The notes beneath the pieces were generated by a model. It saw only the letters and a list, made by a program, of their open reading frames with translations, had not been told where the DNA came from and did not search any database. DNA of 64,000 bases, from positions 1 to 64,000 of the forward strand of contig CAMWUI010000007.1 in the NCBI GenBank assembly GCA_947177395.1. The letters run 5' to 3'. A program made the position numbers and the translations under genes. Shown one piece after another: positions 44,388 through 53,668 of the stretch. Within the stretch, counting starts at the first letter, position 1. Each line of letters starts with the position of its first letter. Source of the stretch: an uncultured Paraprevotella sp. (lineage in GTDB: Bacteria > Bacteroidota > Bacteroidia > Bacteroidales > Bacteroidaceae).

Positions 44388-46439
44388 ATGAAAGATAATA
44401 TGAAACTGAATTTGAAACATTGGATACCGGCCATGGTATTCGCATCCGTGCCGTTGGCGTCTTGCGTGCACACGGCAACCCAGACGACAGGTATTGACCT
44501 GAATAATCTGGATACTACAGCAGCTCCCGGAAACAATTTCTATCAGTATGCCTGTGGAGGCTGGATGAAGGCGCATCCCCTGACTGACGAGTATTCCCGT
44601 TATGGAAGTTTTGAAGTGTTGATTGAAAACAACAATCAGCAGTTGCGCGATCTGATCACTTCGCTTGCCGAAACAAAGCATAAGGAAGGCTCCCTGGAAC
44701 AGAAAATCGGCGATCTGTATAACATCGCCATGGACAGTGTCAAGCAGAACAACGAGGGATACCAGCCCATTCAGGCGGATTTGCAGGCTATTGCAGCCCT
44801 GACGGATTCCAAGGAAGTCTGGCCGATGATGGTGGACATGATGCGTAAGGGTGTGTCCGGCTATTTCGGTTTCTATATAGATGCCGATGCCAAGAACAGC
44901 AGTATGAACATCCTGACGATAGTGCAGGGCGGTCTGAGTCTCGATGAGAAAGAATATTATCTGGACGAGGATGAGGCTACGGCTGGCATACGAACCGCCT
45001 TCACGGAGCATATCGGAAAGATGTTCCGTTTGTGCGGTTTCACGCAGGAGGAGTCTGTTGCGAAAGCGGCATCCGTGATGAAGATAGAACACCGTATTGC
45101 CGTGCCTTCGTTCTCGGCGACCCAGCAGCGTGATCCGGAAAAGAATTATCACAAGATGTCGGTGGCAGACTTGAAAAAGGACTATGCTGGCATTGACTGG
45201 GATGTGCTTTTCTCCGCAATGGGAATGAAAGAAGTGACGGAAGTCAATGTGGCTCAGCCGGAACCGATTCATGAGATAGAGAAGATTCTGGCGGAAGTGC
45301 CGCTGGAAGACCAGAAAGCCTATCTGGAATGGAATCTGATTTCCGCGGCCTCGCCTTATCTGAGCGATGAGTTCCGCACTTGTAACTTCGATTTCTACGG
45401 TCGGGTCCTGAGCGGTGCCCAGCAGGAGCGTCCGCGCTGGAAACGTGCTGTCGCTACGGTAGAAGGTGTCATGGGCGAAGGGCTCGGACGTCTCTATGTG
45501 GACAAATATTTTTCCGCTGCGGCCAAAGAGCGTATGGTTAACCTTGTGAAGAACCTTCAGGCATCGCTGGCGGAGCGTATCAAGGTGCAGGACTGGATGA
45601 GCGAGGAAACGAAGAAGGTGGCCCTTGAAAAACTGGATGCCTTTTATGTGAAAGTGGGTTATCCGGACAAGTGGAGAGACTACTCGGGACTGAAGATAGA
45701 GAATGACAGTTACTGGGCTAATATTGTACGTAGCAATGAATTCAACTTGGCTTTCATGGTAGCGCAGAAACTCAACAAGCCTGTCGATCGTGACGAGTGG
45801 TACATGACTCCGCAGACGGTGAACGCCTATTACAACCCGACGACGAACGAAATTTGTTTCCCCGCCGGTATTCTGCAACCGCCATTCTTCAATATGGAGG
45901 CGGACGATGCCTGCAACTATGGTGCCATAGGTGTGGTTATCGGCCATGAGATGACCCATGGCTTCGACGATCAGGGACGCCAGTTTGATAAGAACGGTAA
46001 TCTGACAGACTGGTGGGCTCCCGGCGACGCCGAACGTTTTGAGGAACGTGTGAGCGTTATGCGCGATTACTTTGATAAGATTGATGTGTTGCCCGGTCTG
46101 AAAGCAAACGGAAAATTGACGCTGGGAGAGAATCTGGCCGACCACGGAGGCCTGATGGTGGCTTATTATGCCTTGCTGAATGCCATGAAAGATGCACCTC
46201 TGGCCACGGAAGACGGGTTTACACCGGAGCAGCGCTTCTTCCTGTCGTATGCCAATGTGTGGGCCGGTAACATACGTGACGAGGAAATCCGCCGGCGCAC
46301 CAAGAGCGATCCCCATTCTTTGGGGCGCTGGCGTGTGGATGGCGCATTGCCCCATATCGACGCCTGGTATGAGGCATTCGGTATCACGGAGCAGGATTCC
46401 ATGTTCGTTCCGAAGGAAGAACGTGTGACCATCTGGTAA
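44388..46439 (+). CDS. M13 family zinc endopeptidase, lipoprotein
   Basis: Neprilysin-type metallopeptidase likely anchored in the cell envelope. The 683-residue protein begins with a lipoprotein signal (lipobox LASC at residues 23-26), has an N-terminal M13 domain (TAAPGNNFYQYACGGWMKAHP), and the catalytic core with HEMTH at 520-524 and the third zinc ligand in ENLADHGG (Glu581). The sequence ends ...TIW, close to the C-terminal tryptophan typical of M13 peptidases. An in-frame ATG at 44400 is an alternative start. A strong terminator follows. Confidence 0.94.
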   Translation: MKDNMKLNLKHWIPAMVFASVPLASCVHTATQTTGIDLNNLDTTAAPGNNFYQYACGGWMKAHPLTDEYSRYGSFEVLIENNNQQLRDLITSLAETKHKEGSLEQKIGDLYNIAMDSVKQNNEGYQPIQADLQAIAALTDSKEVWPMMVDMMRKGVSGYFGFYIDADAKNSSMNILTIVQGGLSLDEKEYYLDEDEATAGIRTAFTEHIGKMFRLCGFTQEESVAKAASVMKIEHRIAVPSFSATQQRDPEKNYHKMSVADLKKDYAGIDWDVLFSAMGMKEVTEVNVAQPEPIHEIEKILAEVPLEDQKAYLEWNLISAASPYLSDEFRTCNFDFYGRVLSGAQQERPRWKRAVATVEGVMGEGLGRLYVDKYFSAAAKERMVNLVKNLQASLAERIKVQDWMSEETKKVALEKLDAFYVKVGYPDKWRDYSGLKIENDSYWANIVRSNEFNLAFMVAQKLNKPVDRDEWYMTPQTVNAYYNPTTNEICFPAGILQPPFFNMEADDACNYGAIGVVIGHEMTHGFDDQGRQFDKNGNLTDWWAPGDAERFEERVSVMRDYFDKIDVLPGLKANGKLTLGENLADHGGLMVAYYALLNAMKDAPLATEDGFTPEQRFFLSYANVWAGNIRDEEIRRRTKSDPHSLGRWRVDGALPHIDAWYEAFGITEQDSMFVPKEERVTIW

Positions 46440-46461
46440 GAGACTGCAAACGAATTTACGG

Positions 46462-46512
46462 GACCGTGCCGCGCGATGAAGGTTCACTTCATGGCGGCAC
46501 GGTCTTTTTTTT
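46462..46512 (+). terminator. Terminator after the M13 peptidase gene
   Basis: GACCGTGCCGC pairs perfectly with GCGGCACGGTC and an inner GATGAAG/CTTCATG arm extends the stem. T8 follows. Confidence 0.93.
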
Positions 46513-46582
46513 GTCGTAGCACAAGCCTGAATCTTTTTTGAATTAATTAATGCAGGGTAACTGATATATTCGGATTTATACT

Positions 46583-46590
46583 TATATTTG
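46583..46590 (+). promoter_or_regulatory. Probable -7 box of the alpha/beta hydrolase gene
   Basis: TATATTTG matches TAnnTTTG exactly, 26 bases before the ATG at 46617. No clear TTG lies 19-20 bases upstream. Confidence 0.55.
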
Positions 46591-46616
46591 TATCCGACCA
46601 ATTATAATGATATACT

Positions 46617-47846
46617 ATGAAATTTGCCTTTATTATTGCTTCGGCGCTTTCCGTGTTCGGCGGTTCTGTTTCAGTTGCAGCCTCCGTTCCGGTTGACAGT
46701 CTTATAACGACCTCCCGTCCGGACGGGCGCTTCGTAAGTTCGCGCGGTGTTGTACAACAAATGATGAAAGAAAATCCTCCGGTTCTCGCTTTTGACAGGA
46801 ATATGAAAGCAGCGGAGTTTCCCCGATGGCAGTCTTCGATGAAGGATGCCATGAAAAGACTGATGCGCCACCCTTCGGTAGAGGTGCCCGCTCCCCGGCT
46901 TGTGAAGACGGTGGCGCGCAACGGTTATCGTCTGGAAAAGTGGGAGTCCTATCCGTTGCCGGGTGCCGTGGTTCCCTATCTCGTGATGATTCCCGACGGT
47001 GTGGATGCGTCGCATCCGGCACCGGCCGTGCTGTGCATACCCGGTTTCGGTCAGACGAAAGAACTTCTGGCCGGTGAGGTGCAGGGTAATTTCAATCTGG
47101 ACGGACAGCCGGTTGCCGAGCCGGGCAAAAACTCCATGGCTTACCATTTTGTGCGTAAGGGACTGGTTGCCGTGGCTGTGGACAATGTGTCGTTCGGGGA
47201 ACTGATGGACAACGGGCGGCCCGATTATCTCAATACGTCGCGCATGTTGCTGGAGATGGGGTGGAGCTATCTGGGACTGACGTCATGGCAGGACCGGGTG
47301 GTGCTCGACTGGATGAAGACTCTTCCGCAGGTCGACCGGGAGCGCATTATCGTGAGCGGTTTTTCGCTCGGAACGGAGCCGCTGATGGTCTTGGGATTGC
47401 TCGACGACTCTATCTATGCGTTTGTCTACAACGACTTTCTCTGCACCACACGCGAGCGCATACTGGTGATGACAAAACCGGACGGAAACGGCAACCGTCC
47501 GTTCCCGAACTCGATAGAGCACCTGATACCGGAGTTTCTTACCACCTTCGATTTTCCCGACATTGTGGCTGCTTTGGCTCCCCGTCCGGTGATATGTACG
47601 GAAGGAGGACTCGACCGTGATTTCCATAAGATAGCAAAGGCTTATGAACTGAGTGGCGCTCCGGGTAATTTCACGTATCACCATTATGCCAAGTATGCCG
47701 ATCCCACCGTGCGCATGGATATAAAAGAGGTGCCGGCCGGAGTGGATCGTACCCAGTTTTTCCGGATAGTCAATTGTGATTCCCCCAGCCATTATTTCAA
47801 GACAGAATGGATATTGCCTTGGGTGGATGAATTATTGAAGAAGTAG
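46617..47846 (+). CDS. Secreted alpha/beta hydrolase, acetyl-xylan-esterase-like
   Basis: Predicted esterase or peptidase of the alpha/beta fold; substrate unknown. The 409-residue protein has a signal peptide (MKFAFIIASALSVFGGSVSVAA), then a fold with AVLCIPGFGQTKE as the oxyanion-strand region, the nucleophile elbow SGFSLGTEP (Ser250), and an APRPVICTEGG strand where the acid is expected. His near the end (YHHYAKYADP or SPSHYFK) could complete the triad. It resembles the large secreted esterases of Bacteroidetes that deacetylate plant polysaccharides, but the family cannot be fixed by eye. It is a single gene between two terminators. Confidence 0.8.
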   Translation: MKFAFIIASALSVFGGSVSVAASVPVDSLITTSRPDGRFVSSRGVVQQMMKENPPVLAFDRNMKAAEFPRWQSSMKDAMKRLMRHPSVEVPAPRLVKTVARNGYRLEKWESYPLPGAVVPYLVMIPDGVDASHPAPAVLCIPGFGQTKELLAGEVQGNFNLDGQPVAEPGKNSMAYHFVRKGLVAVAVDNVSFGELMDNGRPDYLNTSRMLLEMGWSYLGLTSWQDRVVLDWMKTLPQVDRERIIVSGFSLGTEPLMVLGLLDDSIYAFVYNDFLCTTRERILVMTKPDGNGNRPFPNSIEHLIPEFLTTFDFPDIVAALAPRPVICTEGGLDRDFHKIAKAYELSGAPGNFTYHHYAKYADPTVRMDIKEVPAGVDRTQFFRIVNCDSPSHYFKTEWILPWVDELLKK

Positions 47847-47863
47847 TATTTACACAGGCTTAT

Positions 47864-47913
47864 AAAACACCCCCTGGCAGTCGGACAAAAGGGACTGCCA
47901 GGGGGTGTTTTTT
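47864..47913. terminator. Bidirectional terminator between the hydrolase gene and clpC
   Basis: A perfect 19-base stem (47864-47882 with 47893-47911) around a 10-base loop, with A4 on one side and T6 on the other. It serves the hydrolase transcript and the converging clpC transcript. Confidence 0.93.
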
Positions 47914-47950
47914 ATCGGAAACAACGGTTTGTCACGGCCCGGGTAAGACG

Positions 47951-50494
47951 CTATATTCCGGCAGGTGTCGGAACCGAAGTCAGTGTTTCGCCGGCATCGT
48001 CTGTCGTGACGGTGATGGCACAGCCGGGGGCGATGTCACCGTTGATGAACCGCTCGCACAGCATGTCTTCTATATAAGTCTTGATGGCTCTTTTCAGCGG
48101 ACGGGCGCCGTATTGCACGTCGTATCCCTTGGTTGCCAGGAAGTCTCTGGCCTTGTCGTCGACCGACAGGGAATATCCCATTGCCTCTATGCGTTGTGCC
48201 AGCGGTTTCAGTTCTATGTCCACGATTTTCCGCAGGGACGTCCCGTCCAGTTGGTCGAAATAGATGATTTCGTCCAGCCGGTTCAGAAATTCCGGCGCAA
48301 ACTGTTTGTTCAGTGCTTTTTGGGTCAGTTCGCGGCTCAAAGCCTTGTTGTCGGTCGCTTGTCCGCGGTTGAATCCGACACCTGCGCCGAATTCCTTCAG
48401 TTGCCGTGTGCCGCAGTTGGAGGTCATGACGATGACCGTGTTCCGGAAATCCACCGTTGTTCCGTTGCCGTCTGTCATACGTCCCTCATCCATTACCTGC
48501 AACAGGATGTTGAACACATCGCTGTGGGCTTTCTCTATCTCGTCGAGCAACAGGATGGAGTAGGGTTTGCGCCGTACCTGCTCCGTCAGTTGTCCGCCCT
48601 CCTCATATCCTACATATCCCGGAGGAGCACCCACCATGCGGCTGACTGTGTGCTTCTCCATATACTCGCTCATGTCGATACGTATCATGGCATCTTCCGA
48701 TCCGAACAGGTTCTCTGCCAGTTTCTTTGTCAGATAAGTTTTGCCCACGCCTGTGGGGCCGAGGAACATGAAAGTGCCGATAGGCTTGTTCGGGTCTTTC
48801 AGTCCGATGCGGCTTCTCTGTATGGCGCGTACCAGTTTGTCTATGGCCTCATCCTGTCCGACGACGGACTGCCGGAGCTCCGTTTTCATGTTGCGCAAGC
48901 GGTTGTTTTCGTCCTGTCCGATGCGCTGCACGGGAATGCCGGTCATCATAGCCACCACTTCGGCAATCTGCTCTTCGCCTACCACCGACTTGTTGTGGCT
49001 CAGTTCGTTTTCCCATTCTTTTTTGAGTTTGTCCAGCTGTGCCTGTAGCTCGGCCACCTGATCCCTGTAGTCTGCGGCCAGTTCAAAGTTCTGGCTCTTT
49101 ATCGCATTGTTCTTTTTCTCCAGTACGTTTGTTATTCTGGCTTCTGTTTCTTCTATTTCCTGCGGGGCGGCTACGTCGGTGATATGCACCCGCGAGCCGG
49201 CTTCATCCAGTGCGTCTATGGCTTTGTCCGGGAAACTCCGGTCGGTGACATACCGTTCGGTGAGTCTGACACAGGCCTGCAGGGCTTCGGGGGTGTAGCT
49301 GACGTTGTGGTGTTCCTCATACCGTTCTTTTATGTTCCGCAGTATTTGCAGGGTTTCTTCCGGCGTCGTAGGGTCGACCTGCACTTTCTGGAAGCGTCGT
49401 TCCAGTGCTCCGTCCTTTTCGATGCTTTTACGGTATTCGTCGGTTGTCGTGGCTCCGATGCACTGTAGTTCCCCCCGTGCCAGCGCCGGCTTGAGCATGT
49501 TGGCCGCATCCATGCTTCCCGGTGCGGAACCGGCTCCGACGATGGTATGAATTTCGTCGATAAACAGGATGACATTCGGGTTCTTCTGCAGTTCCACCAA
49601 TATGCTGCGTATGCGTTCTTCAAATTGTCCGCGGTATTTCGTGCCGGCCACGACGGCAGCCATATCCAGCGAAACCACCCGTTTGTCGAACAATATGCGC
49701 GCCACTTTCCTTTGTACGATTCTCAGAGCCAGTCCTTCCACGATGGCCGATTTGCCTACTCCCGGACTGCCGATCAATATAGGGTTGTTCTTCTTGCGGC
49801 GGCTCAATATCTGTGCCACGCGTTGAATCTCCTTTTCCCGTCCTACCACGGGGTCCAGCCATCCGTTGGCCGCAGCTTTGGTCAGGTCTGTCCCGAAGTT
49901 GTCAAGTACGGGCGTATTGCTGCCGCTGTTGGCCGCAGTTCTTTGCTGGGAGGAGTGGGGAGAGGCTGTCGCGTTGTCAGTCTGGGAACGGGACTCTTCC
50001 GGTCGTTGCTCCGGTTCGTCTTCCTCATCATCGGGAAAGCCGAATCCGGAATGTATATCCGTTTTCCGGGTTATCATGTTCAGGAGTTCTTCGTACGTTA
50101 TGTCGCATTCTTCCATAGCTTTGCAGGCATTATTGTTCTTTTCTTTCATAAAAGCCAGCAACATGTGTTCCGTATCGGCTGTGTCCGTTTTGATCAGACG
50201 GGACTCCAGCAGGGTAATCTTTAGTATCTTGGATGTTTTTTCGCTCAGTGTGATGTCGTTGTATATCGTATATTCATTCCGATTGTTTTCTTGCAGGCTG
50301 GTTTCGAGCCTGTTCTTCATGCGGAGCAGGTCCGTATTGAGGCTTTTGAGCAGTTCATAAGCATGGTTTTGGCGATCACGCAGGATACCCAGCAACAGGT
50401 GTTCCGGTGTGATGGAGTGGTCGTGCAGACGGATTGCCTCCTCCTTGCTATATTCTAATATTCTTGCAACGTCGGGCGCGAATTGATTTTTCAT
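47951..50494 (-). CDS. clpC: ATP-dependent Clp protease ATP-binding subunit ClpC
   Basis: AAA+ unfoldase that feeds proteins to ClpP. The 847-residue protein (from the ATG at 50494) has an N-terminal Clp repeat domain (about 1-145), an acidic/Ser-rich spacer (about 145-195), a first AAA+ module (Walker A GSPGVGKS), a UVR-type coiled segment ([16 protein letters not shown]), which distinguishes ClpC from ClpB, and a second AAA+ module (GPTGVGKT). The start at 50494 ([13 protein letters not shown]) is preceded by AGGAT; an upstream in-frame ATG at 50524 would add a charged non-conserved leader. The upstream spacer shows AATATTTG as a poor -7 box. Confidence 0.95.
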   Translation of the reverse strand: MKNQFAPDVARILEYSKEEAIRLHDHSITPEHLLLGILRDRQNHAYELLKSLNTDLLRMKNRLETSLQENNRNEYTIYNDITLSEKTSKILKITLLESRLIKTDTADTEHMLLAFMKEKNNNACKAMEECDITYEELLNMITRKTDIHSGFGFPDDEEDEPEQRPEESRSQTDNATASPHSSQQRTAANSGSNTPVLDNFGTDLTKAAANGWLDPVVGREKEIQRVAQILSRRKKNNPILIGSPGVGKSAIVEGLALRIVQRKVARILFDKRVVSLDMAAVVAGTKYRGQFEERIRSILVELQKNPNVILFIDEIHTIVGAGSAPGSMDAANMLKPALARGELQCIGATTTDEYRKSIEKDGALERRFQKVQVDPTTPEETLQILRNIKERYEEHHNVSYTPEALQACVRLTERYVTDRSFPDKAIDALDEAGSRVHITDVAAPQEIEETEARITNVLEKKNNAIKSQNFELAADYRDQVAELQAQLDKLKKEWENELSHNKSVVGEEQIAEVVAMMTGIPVQRIGQDENNRLRNMKTELRQSVVGQDEAIDKLVRAIQRSRIGLKDPNKPIGTFMFLGPTGVGKTYLTKKLAENLFGSEDAMIRIDMSEYMEKHTVSRMVGAPPGYVGYEEGGQLTEQVRRKPYSILLLDEIEKAHSDVFNILLQVMDEGRMTDGNGTTVDFRNTVIVMTSNCGTRQLKEFGAGVGFNRGQATDNKALSRELTQKALNKQFAPEFLNRLDEIIYFDQLDGTSLRKIVDIELKPLAQRIEAMGYSLSVDDKARDFLATKGYDVQYGARPLKRAIKTYIEDMLCERFINGDIAPGCAITVTTDDAGETLTSVPTPAGI

Positions 50495-50630
50495 ATCCTG
50501 TTTCTCTTTTTCTTCTATTATCACGTTCTTTTCGATTTGATAGTTACAAATATTGTGCCATTAGATGCTTGTATTGTTCCTTTTGTGTAATATTAACGTA
50601 AATTCGACAAGGGAAGTTGTCTTGGGGTCA

Positions 50631-50760
50631 GGATGGGCGTTCTAAGAGTGTTAGGATGGTCATTCTAAGGTTGCTTGGATGGTCATTCTAAGGGTGTTAG
50701 GATGGTCATTCTAAGGGTGCTTGGATGGTCATTCTAAGAGTGCTTGAATGGTCATCCTTA
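50631..50760. repeat. 5.6 copies of a 23-bp tandem repeat (GGATGGTCATTCTAAGGGTG family)
   Basis: Copies start at 50631, 50654, 50677, 50700 and 50723, with a partial copy at 50746. Units alternate between GTTA- and GCTT-ending versions. The unit length equals that of the 22763 array, but the sequence is unrelated. It lies in the 580-base clpC-gyrA spacer, directly next to the hairpin element. Confidence 0.93.
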
Positions 50761-50920
50761 TCCCCCAGGGGGCAGATGGGGCAGATAGGGCAGATGTTTT
50801 GCAAACTTTTCCGGAGTGAAAAATTAATTAGGCTGCCTTTAAAGGGAAGGCAATTAGTTTTTTTTCCATATACTTTAGCAAAAAAGGCTTTTATCTGCCC
50901 CATCTGCCCCCCTGGATAAG
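50757..50920. repeat. 164-nt long imperfect hairpin, MITE-like element
   Basis: The ends form a ~29-base inverted repeat: CTTATCC(CCC)AGGGGG followed by GCAGATGGGGCAGATA on the left (50757-50787) is mirrored at 50892-50920. The interior also pairs imperfectly (TTTTGC...AATTAGGC... against its mirror around TTTAAA), so the whole piece folds as one hairpin. No transposase or open frame is inside. The rest of the spacer up to gyrA (50921-51074) contains nothing else that I recognise apart from a poor -7 box, TAACTTTA, at 51007. Confidence 0.8.
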
Positions 50921-51074
50921 AAAGAAATGCGTTTTGCGGTTGCAGGGTTTCAGCGGGCAACAATGTTTTTTTCAGCCTTTTTTTTCTGCGTTTCCTTGAA
51001 AAGTAGTAACTTTACATGCTTTTTGGGCAAAACTGTAAAAACCGGTATAAAATAACACAGAAAGTTATAATATA

Positions 51075-53624
51075 ATGTTAGATCAAGACAGAATTATTAA
51101 GGTAAACATTGAGGATGAGATGCGCAATTCCTACATAGACTACTCCATGTCAGTCATTGTGGCTCGTGCGCTTCCCGATGTGCGAGATGGATTCAAGCCT
51201 GTGCACCGCCGTATCCTGTTCGGAATGAAAGAACTCGGCAATACGCATGACAAGGCCTACAAGAAATGTGCTCGTATTGTGGGTGAGGTACTGGGTAAGT
51301 ATCATCCTCATGGTGACTCTTCCGTTTATGGCGCTCTGGTGCGTATGGCCCAGGAGTGGAACATGCGTTACACGCTCGTGGACGGACAGGGAAACTTCGG
51401 TTCCGTGGACGGTGACAGTGCGGCTGCCATGCGTTATACGGAAGCGCGTCTGCAACTGATGGGCGAAGCCATGATGCAGGACCTGGAGAAGGAGACTGTG
51501 GACATGGTGAATAACTTTGATGATACACTGAAGGAACCGAGCGTCATGCCAACCCGTATTCCCAATCTGCTGGTAAACGGTGCGACGGGTATCGCCGTGG
51601 GTATGGCCACGAATATCCCGACCCACAATCTGGGCGAGGTGATAGACGCCTGTGTGGCATATATTGAGAATCCGGACATAGATGTGGACGGATTGATGAC
51701 GTATGTGAAAGCCCCCGATTTCCCGACGGGAGGTTTCATCTTTGGCATGAAAGGCGTGAGGGACGCTTATGAGACGGGACGCGGGCGCATTATCATGCGG
51801 GCGCGGGCTGAAATAGAAACGGGCGAAAACCACGACAAGATTGTCATCACCGAAATACCTTATGGCGTGAACAAGGCCGAGCTTATCAAGATGATAGCCG
51901 ACCTCGTGAACGAAAAGAAGATAGAGGGTATCAGCAATGCCAATGACGAGACGGACCGCGACGGTATGCGTATCGTGGTGGACGTGAAGCGTGACGCCAA
52001 TGCAAATATCGTGCTCAACAAACTGTTTAAGATGACACCTTTGCAGACGAGTTTCAGCGTGAACTGCATCGCTTTGGTGAAGGGACGCCCCCGTCTGCTG
52101 ACGCTGCGCGACTGCATCGGCAACTTTGTGGAGCATCGTCATGATGTCGTAATCCGCCGCACGCGATACGATTTGCGCAAGGCGGAGGAACGCGCCCACA
52201 TTCTGGACGGACTGATTATCGCCAGCGATAATATAGACGAGGTGGTACATATCATCAAGGCTTCCAAGACCCCGATGCTGGCTATGCAGGGGTTGATGGA
52301 GCGTTTCAGTCTGGACGAAGTGCAGGCCAAGGCTATCGTGGATATGCGTCTGGCCCAACTGACAGGCCTGCAGCAGGAGAAACTGCATGCGGAGTATGAC
52401 GACCTTTTGCAGAAGATTGAATATTACAAGCAGATTCTCAGTGACGAGGCTCTCTGTATGAAAGTGATTAAGGACGAACTGATAGAGATAAAGGAGCAGT
52501 ATGGCGACGAGCGCCGTTCCGAAATCATGTATTCGAGCGAAGAATTCAATCCGGAGGATTTCTATGCTGACGATGAGATGGTTATTACAATCAGTCATCT
52601 CGGGTATATCAAACGTACGCCGTTGGCTGAGTTCAAGGCACAGGCCCGTGGCGGCGTAGGCAGCAAGGGTAGCAGTACGCGCGATTCCGATTTCGTGGAG
52701 TATATCTATCCGGCGACGATGCACAACACGATGTTGTTCTTCACGCAGAAAGGCCGCTGCTTCTGGATGAAGGTATATGAGATTCCCGAAGGCGCCAAGA
52801 ACGCGAAAGGACGTGCCATCCAGAACATGCTTAATATTGAACCGGACGATGCGATCAACGCCTGTCTGCGGATAAAGAACCTGGCGGATGCCGAATTCTG
52901 TTCCAGTCATTACGTCGTGTTCTGTACGAAAAACGGTGTGATAAAGAAGACATGCCTGTCGGAATATTCGCGTCCCCGTGTCAACGGAGTGAACGCTATC
53001 ACGATCAGGGAAGACGACCGTGTGATAGAAGTGCGCCTGACTAACGGTGAGAACGAGATTATCATGGCCAACCGGAACGGGCGGGCTATTCGTTTCAACG
53101 AGGAGAAAGTGCGGCCGATGGGACGTACGGCTACCGGTGTGAGAGGTATGACGCTCGATGAAGACGGACACGACGAAGTGGTCGGCATGGTGTGTGTCAA
53201 CGATCCGAAGGCAGAGACCATCATGGTGGTCAGCGAGCAGGGATACGGCAAACGTTCCGACATCGAGGACTATCGTGTGACAAACCGGGGCGCCAAGGGT
53301 GTGAAGACGTTGAATATTACGGAAAAAACCGGCAAACTGGTGGCGATAAAAGTGGTTACCGACGAGAATGATCTCATGATAATCAACAAGAGCGGCATTA
53401 CCATCCGCCTGAAAGTCGCCGATGTCCGCATCATGGGACGCGCCACGCAGGGTGTGCGCCTGATAAACCTTGAAAAGCGGAACGACCAGATAAGCAGCGT
53501 ATGCAAGGTGCAGACGGAAGACGAAGAGGAGGTGACGGAAGGAGAGGATACGAACCTGCAGACGCCGGTAAGCGGGGAATCTCAGCAGACACCGGATATG
53601 CCGGAGACGGAATCCAATGAATAA
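51075..53624 (+). CDS. gyrA: DNA gyrase subunit A
   Basis: Cuts and rejoins DNA in the gyrase A2B2 complex that introduces negative supercoils. The 849-residue protein has the quinolone-resistance region HPHGDSSVYGALVRMAQ with Ser82, the catalytic Tyr121 in AAMRYTEARLQ, the coiled-coil tower, and a C-terminal six-bladed pinwheel with the GyrA box (QARGGVGSKG), which marks it as gyrase rather than topoisomerase IV. The tail (about 815-849) is acidic. Ser82 is the residue associated with quinolone sensitivity. The TPR gene follows 44 bases later and may be co-transcribed. Confidence 0.97.
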   Translation: MLDQDRIIKVNIEDEMRNSYIDYSMSVIVARALPDVRDGFKPVHRRILFGMKELGNTHDKAYKKCARIVGEVLGKYHPHGDSSVYGALVRMAQEWNMRYTLVDGQGNFGSVDGDSAAAMRYTEARLQLMGEAMMQDLEKETVDMVNNFDDTLKEPSVMPTRIPNLLVNGATGIAVGMATNIPTHNLGEVIDACVAYIENPDIDVDGLMTYVKAPDFPTGGFIFGMKGVRDAYETGRGRIIMRARAEIETGENHDKIVITEIPYGVNKAELIKMIADLVNEKKIEGISNANDETDRDGMRIVVDVKRDANANIVLNKLFKMTPLQTSFSVNCIALVKGRPRLLTLRDCIGNFVEHRHDVVIRRTRYDLRKAEERAHILDGLIIASDNIDEVVHIIKASKTPMLAMQGLMERFSLDEVQAKAIVDMRLAQLTGLQQEKLHAEYDDLLQKIEYYKQILSDEALCMKVIKDELIEIKEQYGDERRSEIMYSSEEFNPEDFYADDEMVITISHLGYIKRTPLAEFKAQARGGVGSKGSSTRDSDFVEYIYPATMHNTMLFFTQKGRCFWMKVYEIPEGAKNAKGRAIQNMLNIEPDDAINACLRIKNLADAEFCSSHYVVFCTKNGVIKKTCLSEYSRPRVNGVNAITIREDDRVIEVRLTNGENEIIMANRNGRAIRFNEEKVRPMGRTATGVRGMTLDEDGHDEVVGMVCVNDPKAETIMVVSEQGYGKRSDIEDYRVTNRGAKGVKTLNITEKTGKLVAIKVVTDENDLMIINKSGITIRLKVADVRIMGRATQGVRLINLEKRNDQISSVCKVQTEDEEEVTEGEDTNLQTPVSGESQQTPDMPETESNE

Positions 53625-53668
53625 GTGTGTGTTATAAAATGGAGTTTAACTTTAATAATTGATAGATT

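Noticed and set aside
42432..46601. A 1389-residue minus-strand reading frame
   Set aside because: It lies antisense to the ABC-F and M13 genes, both with full motif sets, and its translation shows no recognisable domain. It is a by-product of codon usage on the other strand.
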